A stretch of 37,810 bases of DNA, from NCBI GenBank assembly GCA_002496805.1, contig DALO01000013.1, positions 1 through 37,810 of the forward strand, given 5' to 3'. Made by a program: the position numbers and the translations under genes. The stretch comes from Methanobacterium sp. UBA353. GTDB taxonomy: Archaea > Methanobacteriota > Methanobacteria > Methanobacteriales > Methanobacteriaceae. The notes below the pieces were generated by a model. That model was given only the letters and a program-made list of their open reading frames with translations, made no database searches and was not told where the DNA came from. Of the stretch, positions 1 to 8,586 are shown in pieces. Each line of letters opens with the position of its first letter. The first letter of the stretch is position 1.

Positions 1-77
1 AAAACTAAGAAAATAGAAATTCTCGATAATATAAAAATAGTAAAACTAAGTGCTCTTGCACGTTTTAATTTAAATGA

Positions 78-242
78 CTATTTGTCTTCTAAATCATCAA
101 AACGTGTTAATCCTGCGGATTCTTCCAATAAAGCCCTTACTTTGGCCTCATACTCTTTTTGAGTTATAAGACCCTTTTCAACTAACAGATCAACAAGTGC
201 AGTTAACATGTCTTCTAATGTTTCCACATCTTCAGATACCAT
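78..242 (-). CDS. small SHOCT-like helical protein, 54 aa
   Basis: Fifty-four codons beginning MVSEDVETLEDML and ending in a TAG. The middle, roughly residues 12-42, has the pattern of a short C-terminal (SHOCT-like) oligomerisation domain: a leucine-rich helix, then KGLITQKEYEAK, then a second helix ALLEE. Its ATG overlaps the stop codon of the AbrB-like gene before it (TAATG), so the two are almost certainly translationally coupled. SHOCT-like modules usually mediate protein-protein contact, so this may be the partner or oligomerisation arm of the AbrB-like protein; that is inference. No toxin-like catalytic motif is visible. The gene is short, but coupling and a family-like pattern make it likely real. 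Confidence 0.7.
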   Translation of the reverse strand: MVSEDVETLEDMLTALVDLLVEKGLITQKEYEAKVRALLEESAGLTRFDDLEDK

Positions 243-397
243 TATTCCACCTTTTTAAGTATAATGTCCTTTCCTTGGATTTCTAGTTCAAATTCGTCTT
301 TGTGTTTGTATCCTTGTAGTTCTACGATTTTTTTAGGTAATGGGATTCTGTATTGTCTGCCCTCTTTGTCTGAGTACAATCTCACTTTAATTGACAT
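242..397 (-). CDS. AbrB/SpoVT-like DNA-binding protein, 51 aa
   Basis: Fifty-one residues beginning MSIKVRLYSDKEGRQYRIPL with RIPLPKKIVELQGYKHKDEFELEI in the middle, the short beta-hairpin pattern of AbrB/MazE/SpoVT swapped-hairpin DNA-binding proteins: strand, IPxPKxI helix, then 'GDxxEl'-like strand, ending in DIILKKVE. The predicted TATA box lies about 25 bases before the ATG, so the message is probably leaderless. A near-perfect inverted repeat sits directly upstream of that box and is a natural site for autoregulation. The following small gene overlaps by one base. The family call is fairly firm; the regulon is unknown, and no toxin partner is evident. Confidence 0.75.
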   Translation of the reverse strand: MSIKVRLYSDKEGRQYRIPLPKKIVELQGYKHKDEFELEIQGKDIILKKVE

Positions 398-413
398 ACC
401 TAATTATAGGTCT

Positions 414-428
414 ATTATTATATATAAA
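414..428 (-). promoter_or_regulatory. TATA box for the AbrB-like gene
   Basis: Read on the minus strand this is TTTATATATAATAA, a very good archaeal TATA element. It lies about 25 bases upstream of the ATG at 397, which predicts a start of transcription at or next to the start codon (leaderless message). Confidence 0.65.
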
Positions 429-452
429 TGTATTACAATGTAATGCATTTAT
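424..452. repeat. 29-bp inverted repeat, probable operator
   Basis: Left arm ATAAATG-T-ATTAC, spacer AAT, right arm GTAAT-G-CATTTAT; the arms match except for one pair (T431/G445). It touches the TATA box of the AbrB-like gene and lies in the divergent region shared with the transposase. Dyads of this kind next to AbrB-like genes are commonly self-binding sites; here that is inference from position. Confidence 0.6.
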
Positions 453-500
453 TAAAAATACATAACTAATCAGTAATGTATACCTATTTTTAGACCTAAA

Positions 501-510
501 ATTATATATA
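501..510 (+). promoter_or_regulatory. TATA box for transposase gene
   Basis: ATTATATATA about 40-47 bases upstream of the tandem ATGs at 548 and 551, with GAGGGT at 534-539 as ribosome site. The distance fits transcription starting near 530. Confidence 0.5.
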
Positions 511-547
511 CTATTAAAACCAACTATAATATAGAGGGTAAAAAAAA

Positions 548-1402
548 ATGATGTGTAAAAATTGCGGGTCTTCACAAATTGTCAAAAATGGCAAAGTAAA
601 CAACCAACAGCGCTACAAATGTAAAAAATGTGGAAAACAATTCATCAACAACGATAATTTTGCATGCATGCGTAACAAAAAACACATCATCGCCGTCTCA
701 ATGGACTTATACTATGACGGTCTTAGTGTACGTAAAATCCAAAGACAAATCAGTTACCTCTTCAAAGTCAAAGTATCACAAGTAACCATCCACAACTGGA
801 TAACAAAATACTCCCTACTAGTAAAAGAATACGTCGACACCCTCAAGGCAGACCTTAGTGATGTTTGGCACACCGACGAAACAGCTATCAAAATAAAAGG
901 ACAACAAAAATGGTTCTGGGAAATCATAGACGCAGAAACTAGATTCATGGTAGCAGAACACTTATCAAATACTAGAATCATCAAAGACAGTACAAAACTT
1001 TTCATGGATGCACGAAACCGAGCCATCCAAAAACCTAATATCATTTATGCAGATGGTTGCTTTGCTTACAGGAAAGGATTCAACAAAGCATTCTATGATC
1101 ACCATCAAAGTTGTAAACTTGTTCAAAATGTGGGAATAAATGGTAGAGTGCATCAAAATAAAGTTGAAAGACTTCACGGTTCTTTAAAAGACATGCTCAG
1201 AACACGAAGAGGATTAGATAATCAAACTAAAACCAAAGCAATGTTAGATGGTTGGTTTGTTTACTACAATTTTTTAAGACCCCATAGTACTCTTGGTGGT
1301 AAAACTCCTGCCGAAGTTGCAGGAATAAACCTAAACTTAGATAATAGATGGGAAAGTCTTATAGATTTAGCAACAAAATGGAAAGCTAACAATACAGCAT
1401 AA
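548..1402 (+). CDS. DDE transposase with N-terminal zinc ribbon (IS6/IS240-like)
   Basis: A 284-residue transposase. Residues 3-28 form a zinc ribbon (CKNCGSS and CKKCGKQF), followed by a helix-turn-helix region (about 45-90) and an RNase H-fold catalytic domain. The triad is visible: D in WHTDET near residue 108, D in YADGC near 169, and E in NKVERLHG near 212; the C-terminal FLRPHSTLGGKTP is typical of IS6/IS240-type integrases. All catalytic residues and the full reading frame are present, so the element may still be active. Either ATG at 548 or 551 could start it. I could not find convincing terminal inverted repeats or a target duplication, so the ends of the insertion sequence are undefined. 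It is divergent from the AbrB-like pair. Confidence 0.85.
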   Translation: MMCKNCGSSQIVKNGKVNNQQRYKCKKCGKQFINNDNFACMRNKKHIIAVSMDLYYDGLSVRKIQRQISYLFKVKVSQVTIHNWITKYSLLVKEYVDTLKADLSDVWHTDETAIKIKGQQKWFWEIIDAETRFMVAEHLSNTRIIKDSTKLFMDARNRAIQKPNIIYADGCFAYRKGFNKAFYDHHQSCKLVQNVGINGRVHQNKVERLHGSLKDMLRTRRGLDNQTKTKAMLDGWFVYYNFLRPHSTLGGKTPAEVAGINLNLDNRWESLIDLATKWKANNTA

Positions 1403-1606
1403 TGATCATTTCTATTGATTTCGTTAAAGTTTATTTATTATTCATAATTAATCATTGCTGATTTTAATAATTCTCGTTGTAGAAATGAGTAGTCATTGTT
1501 CTATATGTAATTTCTATGATTGACATTTTAATTTACTGTCTGATAGAAAAGCTAATAGAAAATAGAATGAAGTGATATACCCTAAAATATTATTTTTTTA
1601 AAAAGG

Positions 1607-1618
1607 TTTATATATAAA
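1607..1618 (+). promoter_or_regulatory. strong TATA box
   Basis: TTTATATATAAA preceded by AAAAAGG, close to the ideal archaeal BRE/TATA arrangement. It predicts transcription from about 1635-1640, just ahead of the folded segment and more than 300 bases before the next credible start codon. Confidence 0.6.
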
Positions 1619-1637
1619 GTATATTATACTAAAAATT

Positions 1638-1786
1638 AACGGAAATTAAAAGAATTATGTAAAAATGTGTCTCTGATTAACTACTTTTTGGGAAGTAGTT
1701 AATCGGATTGGGATGAGACAACAAACAGGTATACAAACGCGTAAGTATGTTCCTATATAGAAATATTATAGTATATAAACTTTTTC
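1638..1786 (+). ncRNA. candidate structured RNA, about 150 nt
   Basis: Downstream of the strong TATA box lies a 12-bp perfect stem, GATTAACTACTT (1675-1686) with AAGTAGTTAATC (1693-1704), and loop TTTGGG. An outer 6-bp stem, TGTCTC (1668-1673) with GAGACA (1715-1720), encloses it, leaving ten unpaired bases on the 3' side. A weaker pairing follows at about 1728-1752, and T5 at 1781-1785 could end the transcript. No open frame of note lies inside. I recognise no known RNA family; the ends are guesses from the promoter and T-run. Confidence 0.45.
1771..1779 (+). promoter_or_regulatory. TATA box for small helical protein gene
   Basis: GTATATAAA; predicts transcription from about 1797-1800, giving a leader of about 145 bases before the ATG at 1944. 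Confidence 0.4.
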
Positions 1787-1943
1787 TATGAAATTCTTAC
1801 GCTTTTGTTTCGTATATCTCTTGTTCTATCTCATATCTAATATAAATACGCTCATTTTTATTATAATTTCCTTAAACGTTCCGTTGGTCGAAAAAACAGA
1901 CGTCATGGTAAAATACCAAAAAATACGTCAAGGAGATAAAAAC

Positions 1944-2063
1944 ATGAGAATCGAAATAAAATTCGACAAACGTAAATTTGAGCGAGATCTCAAACGTGAA
2001 ATGGAAAAAGCTGAAAGAGAAATGAAAAGAGAAATTGAAAGAGAAATGAGAAAATTACGTTAA
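1944..2063 (+). CDS. charged-helix small protein, 39 aa
   Basis: MRIEIKFDKRKF followed by a continuous lysine/arginine/glutamate helix with an EMEKAEREMK-like heptad rhythm to the end, probably an amphipathic coiled coil. The ATG at 1944 is chosen because AAGGAGA (1930-1936) sits at ideal distance; an upstream in-frame ATG at 1788 would add a hydrophobic AT-rich segment and has no ribosome site. A pyrimidine-rich T tract follows the stop at 2065-2087. No family is recognised. The gene lies in the accessory region next to the transposase and the folded RNA candidate, and could be a nucleic-acid or protein scaffold peptide; that is speculation. Confidence 0.6.
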   Translation: MRIEIKFDKRKFERDLKREMEKAEREMKREIEREMRKLR

Positions 2064-2153
2064 TAATTTTCTCTCTTTCTTTTTTTAAGAAGTTAGAGGC
2101 CGGAAAAATTTACTAAAAAAATATATAAATTGAAAAGACAATGATCGAATATC

Positions 2154-2300
2154 TTATTCAATCTGATCTTTTGAATAAGAATAAGGGTTATCAATTTCTA
2201 CTTTTATTTTTATTCCCCATTGTCCGATTAAATTACGTAAACTATTGTCTTTTGAGTTTTCTGTTTTTGAACTAGCACTCCATCTTCCTTTGATTTCCAT
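2154..2300 (-). CDS. hypothetical small protein, 48 aa
   Basis: MEIKGRWSASSKTENSKDN at the start, then a short hydrophobic-charged stretch (NLIGQWGIKIKVEID) and a polar tail. The ATG lies two bases after the stop codon of the serine protease-like gene and has GAGGTG inside the end of that gene as ribosome site, so it is the second gene of a coupled pair. No family recognised. Support rests on coupling and a good ribosome site rather than on similarity. Confidence 0.5.
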   Translation of the reverse strand: MEIKGRWSASSKTENSKDNSLRNLIGQWGIKIKVEIDNPYSYSKDQIE

Positions 2301-2302
2301 TA

Positions 2303-3493
2303 TTACACCTCTTTTACCCATTTTATATTGAAACTTGATTTTTCAAATCCCGCATGTGGTAATGCCTTAATAATCTCTTTTGTAGCTAAAGGAACTGTAT
2401 TATTTAACGAATCTTGAATAATGGTTTTGGTAGTATTAATCACTAGCTGGTTGATTTGTTCTGGAGTAATTCCATCAGGTAAATTGAGAATATTGATTGG
2501 AGGAATATTTAGATTATTTAGATTCATATTTATTTCTGGAGGTACTTTTCTCAGTTTTTGAACATGGAAATCTTTTCTAAGTGTATCCTGTCTGTTACAA
2601 CTCTCAATACATGCCATGTTTATATCTTTCCAAGTATGGTTTTCTTTTTCATTCGAAAGAAGGTAATCTTCATATCGAAGTGGGTTTTCAAGTTTAAAAA
2701 GTTCTTTATATTCTTCATAAAGCATCCAAAGTTCTTTATCTATTTTTTCATCTTCAGCAGTTTTAACTTGTTTTAAACCCAAATAATTCAATGCTTCTGT
2801 TCTATTAATAGAATGAGAATGAGAATAAATTTCAGATGAAATCCTTTTTACTATTGATTTATTCTCTTCTTCAGTAAATGGTGAGGATCGTGTGTTCAAT
2901 AATCTTTCTGCAACTAATTTAGTTTGCTCTAAAGATCTATTAACCTTCCCTAATGCTAATGGATGCACATGATTAGTAAGTAATTCAAAACTTTTCATCT
3001 TTTCATCAGGCCGCCCACATCCTGTTCTCTCTAATAATGAGAAATAACCATTGACGTCTTCGACAGAAATTGGAAGTGGTTTATTTGTCGGATCTCTAGG
3101 GTTATATGGTCCTTCATGAGTTATGTCTATTGGTCCTAATTCTGCTTTTTTTGACATTACAATTTCATCAGCCCCTAGAGCCAACATTGTAGCAGCACTG
3201 TATGCCCTATAGGGAATTAGAACACTAAAAGATCCTTTTTTTGAATATTCACGAAACATTGAAACTATTGCCCATGGAACGTCACTAACCCCGCCAAGAC
3301 TGTAGATGAATAGATCTAGTTTAAGATCGTCTTCTTTATTCAATGCCAATATGTGTTTGTGGAGTATCGGCACCACGTCATAAAACATATGATGCTCTGC
3401 TCCAGGCCTATCACTGGTTATATAAGTGATAACTTTGGTTCCCCGTTGATCTTCAATTTTTTTAATCAATTTTTTTCTTTCAGAACGACCCAT
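2303..3493 (-). CDS. ClpP-fold serine protease-like protein (SDH_sah type)
   Basis: A 396-residue protein whose first 200 residues fit the 'serine dehydrogenase proteinase' family (SDH_sah), relatives of ClpP and SppA: LFIYSLGGV at 61-69, AYSAATMLALGADEIVMS at 97-114, and KAELGPID at 116-123. Ser99 in AYSAA is the candidate nucleophile. The family name is historical; members are soluble or membrane-associated proteases of poorly known substrate. The C-terminal 150 residues (NMNLNNLNIPPINILNLP and beyond) are less conserved and may bind a partner. A TATA element lies at about 3554-3568 on the minus strand. A 48-residue ORF follows with a two-base gap. The AT-rich flanks and the nearby transposase suggest accessory DNA. 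Confidence 0.75.
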   Translation of the reverse strand: MGRSERKKLIKKIEDQRGTKVITYITSDRPGAEHHMFYDVVPILHKHILALNKEDDLKLDLFIYSLGGVSDVPWAIVSMFREYSKKGSFSVLIPYRAYSAATMLALGADEIVMSKKAELGPIDITHEGPYNPRDPTNKPLPISVEDVNGYFSLLERTGCGRPDEKMKSFELLTNHVHPLALGKVNRSLEQTKLVAERLLNTRSSPFTEEENKSIVKRISSEIYSHSHSINRTEALNYLGLKQVKTAEDEKIDKELWMLYEEYKELFKLENPLRYEDYLLSNEKENHTWKDINMACIESCNRQDTLRKDFHVQKLRKVPPEINMNLNNLNIPPINILNLPDGITPEQINQLVINTTKTIIQDSLNNTVPLATKEIIKALPHAGFEKSSFNIKWVKEV

Positions 3494-3553
3494 GATATTT
3501 CTTTCCCAAATTTAAAGATATTAATTTTTTCGGTTTGAGATTAATTAGCAAGT

Positions 3554-3568
3554 GTTATATAGTATAAA
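3554..3568 (-). promoter_or_regulatory. TATA box for the protease-like gene
   Basis: On the minus strand this reads TTTATACTATATAAC, about 60-75 bases upstream of the ATG at 3493. It is the nearest good TATA element to the gene. Confidence 0.45.
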
Positions 3569-3674
3569 TTCAACATAACTTAAACTTATCCAAATAATAC
3601 TTTTTCGCACTACTATATTATATTTTTCATTAAAATTATAATACTATGGGATAGTCCCACGATTAAAAATTTAT

Positions 3675-3689
3675 ATTCTACAGTAGAAT
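3675..3689. repeat. 15-bp perfect palindrome
   Basis: ATTCTAC-A-GTAGAAT. On the minus strand it runs directly into ATATAAATTT, a TATA-like element, and a short GTGGGA/TCCCA hairpin follows at about 3645-3660. The arrangement looks like an operator beside a second, upstream promoter for the protease-like gene. Confidence 0.4.
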
Positions 3690-3728
3690 TTCATCATTAA
3701 CTTAACAGAATCGCTTAAAAATAAATAA

Positions 3729-3917
3729 TTAAATAGTGGCAGGGAAGTTTGAGTTCGGTGTGGCTGCCACCATCATTACTCCGATCATGAGTATCGTAAT
3801 CATGATCAGCACTGGGATGAAGTAACGCATAGCCAAATATTTAAGATCTATTTCGTCCCAATAATGAGTTCTTCTCCTTAAATCTGGAATTCCATTCTTC
3901 CTGTAAGTTTTTTGCAT
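3729..3917 (-). CDS. single-helix membrane protein, 62 aa
   Basis: A basic N-terminus (MQKTYRKNGIPDLRRR, with HYWDE following) leads to one strong transmembrane helix at about residues 31-52 (FIPVLIMITILMIGVMMVAA) and a ten-residue tail. The positive-inside pattern predicts a cytoplasmic N-terminus. AGGAGGA sits six bases before the ATG, and a TATA-like TTAAATATG lies upstream near 3955, so it is very likely expressed as a single gene. I recognise no family. It is transcribed away from cdc48. Confidence 0.65.
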   Translation of the reverse strand: MQKTYRKNGIPDLRRRTHYWDEIDLKYLAMRYFIPVLIMITILMIGVMMVAATPNSNFPATI

Positions 3918-4112
3918 CTTATTCCTCCTTTATTAGAAAATGGGGTCTTCAACATATTTAAGGCAAGAGTTACAGAGCGCTTGAGAAGTAATAGGATTAG
4001 GTGGAAATCAACAAAAATTTAAACCATATTCCACATAGATTAAACCTTAGCAGAAAAGTATTAAGGATCAGAAAAATTAAGAATTATTTTAATTATTATG
4101 GAGGGATTAAAA

Positions 4113-6398
<2,286 letters not shown>

Positions 6399-6434
6399 AG
6401 TTTTTCGTTAAGCTTGTTGTAAGGGGTATGATTT

Positions 6435-6878
6435 GTGGATAAAAAGGAAAACATAACCAAATTCGAATTTTTCGATGTAACTGCCGATGTTGGTTTCCGG
6501 GCTTATGGTGCGAGTTTGGATGAGTCTTTCCAGAACGCTGCCCTGGCCATGTTCGAAGTCATGACTGACACCACCCACATCAATCCACAAGTTCAGCGAA
6601 ACATAACCCTGGAATCAGAAGACTTGCAAGCCCTTCTATATGACTGGTTAAGTGAATTATTATTCATCCATGATTATGAATCACTGGTTTTCTCACACTT
6701 TAAAGTCAAAATAACTAAAACCGATGATGAAACTTTTACTTTACATGCTGAACTTGGGGGAGACACATTCCAACAAACCATCCACGAAGTAAGAGATGAA
6801 GTCAAGGCAGTCACCTTCCACCTAATGGAAATCAAGAAGGAAAATGGGTTCATGGTCCAAGTGATTTTGGATACATAA
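6435..6878 (+). CDS. archease, RtcB-activating protein
   Basis: A 147-residue protein of the archease family, which promotes guanylylation and multiple turnover of the RNA ligase RtcB. Recognisable landmarks are FFDVTADVGFRAYG at 12-25, the family's 'D-x-TADxG' segment with the metal-binding aspartate, and the C-terminal HEVRDEVKAVTFH segment (about 116-128) with the conserved lysine-histidine pair. It starts with GTG; no clear ribosome site precedes it apart from AAGGGG about ten bases upstream. Its partner gene rtcB lies 1.7 kb downstream on the same strand, separated by a metzincin-like gene and a gene on the other strand, so they are neighbours but not in one operon. Confidence 0.92.
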   Translation: MDKKENITKFEFFDVTADVGFRAYGASLDESFQNAALAMFEVMTDTTHINPQVQRNITLESEDLQALLYDWLSELLFIHDYESLVFSHFKVKITKTDDETFTLHAELGGDTFQQTIHEVRDEVKAVTFHLMEIKKENGFMVQVILDT

Positions 6879-6910
6879 TAATTAAATCGGAATATTATAC
6901 AGGGTTTTTC

Positions 6911-7957
6911 ATGCCTTATCTGGTCTGCGGAGAATGTGGGAAATATTACCAACTTCAGGAAGGTGAATCTCCTGAAGATTTCCTTTTAAGTTGTAGTTGT
7001 GGTGGTAGATTAATTCTGGTTGAATCACTGGATGAAACCGAATTATTGGAAAATCAGGAAGAACAAAACAGTCACCGAAAACCAGTAAACCCGGAACATT
7101 CAGGGAATGTATCAAACCAAGAAAAATTAGGGGAAACTTTTAATCCAAAAGAATTAAAGGATAGATCTAATCTTGAAAAGTCACCAGAACATGTTCAAAA
7201 CTATTCAACAACTAAATTTTTTAAAATCAGCATTATTTTAGCCATATTTGGGATTTTAATCATATCTGCAAGTATTTTAAAGTATGATGGCAGTTATGGT
7301 GTCGTATCTTCCAATGAAAACGAGAAATACTCCCAGGAACAGATAAACTGCTTTCTGGAAACTACTTTCAGCCCGGATAATTATGGTGGTAGCAATGATC
7401 GGGTGGGTAAATGGGGGATTAACGTGGTCCGAATCAAAATATTTGGTTCACCCAGCCAGGAAGACATGAATACTCTGAATAAAGCTATTAAGGATATAAA
7501 TGTGAATGCTAAATCTATTCGAATGGTGATTGATGATAAAAACCAGTATGAACCGGATATGGAAATATATTTCATACCCCACTCACGATTTGCCCAATAC
7601 TCTGTCAACCCATCAGAAGCTGATGGGTTCACTGAGTGGCTGGTCAGCACCAGCGATATTTATGGTGGAAATCCTGCTGGAGAAATATTCAAAGCCAGAG
7701 TATTCATTGGTACTGATCAGTTAAGTCAAACCAGGCGGTCCCATGTCATAGTCCATGAACTGGGTCATAGTCTGGGATTTAATCATAATCATAATCAAAA
7801 CAGTGTATTATGTTATCAAGGACCCGTAATTACTGAATTTGCTGATTTAGATAAAACTATGATACGAATGCTTTATCGTGAAGACATATTGCCTAACATG
7901 TCCAGAAATCAAGTTGAAATTATTCTAAACAATTCCAGAAGTAGCTTCTTTTTTTGA
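6911..7957 (+). CDS. membrane-anchored zinc-ribbon metzincin-like protein
   Basis: 348 residues in three parts. Residues 1-35 are a zinc ribbon (CGECGKYY and CSCGG). A polar linker then leads to one transmembrane helix at about 101-122 (ISIILAIFGILIISASIL). The rest, probably outside the cell, carries HELGHSLGFNH starting at residue 282: the complete HExxHxxGxxH zinc site of metzincins such as the matrixins. After the third His comes an unusual run HNHNQNS and then VLCYQGP, near where metzincins have their Met-turn; no obvious Met-turn methionine is visible. Function is probably an archaeal surface metalloprotease of unknown substrate. It follows archease by 32 bases, but the link may be only positional. 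Confidence 0.75.
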   Translation: MPYLVCGECGKYYQLQEGESPEDFLLSCSCGGRLILVESLDETELLENQEEQNSHRKPVNPEHSGNVSNQEKLGETFNPKELKDRSNLEKSPEHVQNYSTTKFFKISIILAIFGILIISASILKYDGSYGVVSSNENEKYSQEQINCFLETTFSPDNYGGSNDRVGKWGINVVRIKIFGSPSQEDMNTLNKAIKDINVNAKSIRMVIDDKNQYEPDMEIYFIPHSRFAQYSVNPSEADGFTEWLVSTSDIYGGNPAGEIFKARVFIGTDQLSQTRRSHVIVHELGHSLGFNHNHNQNSVLCYQGPVITEFADLDKTMIRMLYREDILPNMSRNQVEIILNNSRSSFFF

Positions 7958-8046
7958 GAAGTCACTCGTAAAGGGAGTGGCATGGGATGGATTTATTCAG
8001 CAAAAACAGTGTTATAATTGATAGATACAATGGATGGAGAGTTATT

Positions 8047-8397
8047 TCAGGGAAATATTATCTTTCTGAGTTCATCCAAGTTTTTCCGGATAAAATCTTC
8101 AGATTTAGGGTCAGCCAGTATTTTCAACTGTTTCTGCCCAGTTTCATTGTAAGCCTTTTTTAAGATTTCTTGTAACTCTGAAACAGGCATATCCATAACT
8201 TTTTCTATTTTCAACAATTCTTCATCAGATAAATTAACTTTATACTCCCTAACGAGGGATTCAAAGGATCCAACCACATTTTTATTCCCCTTAACTACCA
8301 TCTTTAGCATCAGTGGAGGGGCACGTGTGAATACATCCACTAAACTAATAACATCTTCCTCAGTTACCGTTACTTTTTCGTCTGATTTTGTTGACAT
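8047..8397 (-). CDS. conserved hypothetical protein, 116 aa
   Basis: A 116-residue soluble, mostly helical protein beginning MSTKSDEKVTVTEEDVISLV. It contains FTRAPPLMLKMVVKGN (about 24-39) and an acidic-basic helical remainder ending in LDELRKIIFP. No catalytic motif, membrane segment or metal site is evident, and I do not recognise the family. Codon use resembles the neighbours, and the frame is clean. It is convergent with the metzincin-like gene and divergent from rtcB. Confidence 0.6.
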   Translation of the reverse strand: MSTKSDEKVTVTEEDVISLVDVFTRAPPLMLKMVVKGNKNVVGSFESLVREYKVNLSDEELLKIEKVMDMPVSELQEILKKAYNETGQKQLKILADPKSEDFIRKNLDELRKIIFP

Positions 8398-8496
8398 CCT
8401 ATCCTATTTTCCAAAAAGTTGTTGTTATAATTAATTCTATGAAAATCGAAATCTTGGTATACCAGTTCAATACTAATAAATTATCTAACAACTAAA

Positions 8497-8518
8497 AGAT
8501 TTATATCTTAATTAAGAT
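8497..8518 (+). promoter_or_regulatory. rtcB promoter: TATA box with overlapping palindrome
   Basis: AAGATTTATATC (TATA) runs into the perfect 14-bp palindrome ATCTTAATTAAGAT at 8505-8518. The ATG of rtcB is at 8587 with GAGGAG at 8570-8575. A dimeric regulator bound here would cover the TATA box and the start of transcription. Confidence 0.5.
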
Positions 8519-8586
8519 TCCAATGGGCTAGAAATAAAATATAAAATATTGAATTTGTTAATTAGATTTGAGGAGATCCGATTTAT

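Larger units (their letters stand above)
1403..1943. other. AT-rich intergenic region with promoter and folded segment
   Basis: The 541 bases after the transposase hold no convincing gene before 1944. They contain an imperfect hairpin near 1475-1500 that could end the transposase message, a strong TATA box at 1607, a strongly paired segment at 1668-1720 and a second TATA box at 1771. An open frame from 1788 is in phase with the small protein gene at 1944 but begins inside or before its predicted transcription start and is strongly AT-biased, so I do not accept that extension. Confidence 0.5.

Noticed and set aside
78..397. Toxin-antitoxin pair reading of the AbrB-like gene and its neighbour
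   Set aside because: The second protein shows no nuclease or other toxin motif; it resembles an oligomerisation module.
387..575. Minus-strand frame across the AbrB-like/transposase promoters
   Set aside because: It overlaps both promoters and the inverted repeat and is hydrophobic AT-rich sequence without a ribosome site.
398..1560. Terminal inverted repeats or target duplications of the insertion sequence
   Set aside because: I compared both flanks and their complements and found only AT-rich partial matches; the ends cannot be set by eye.
1788..1943. N-terminal extension of the small charged protein
   Set aside because: The ATG at 1788 lies before the predicted transcription start and lacks a ribosome site; the downstream ATG has an ideal one.
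7987..8163. Plus-strand frame of 58 codons starting MDLFSKNSVIID
   Set aside because: It runs antisense through the end of a well-formed minus-strand gene, has no clear promoter, and its residues look random after the first 25.
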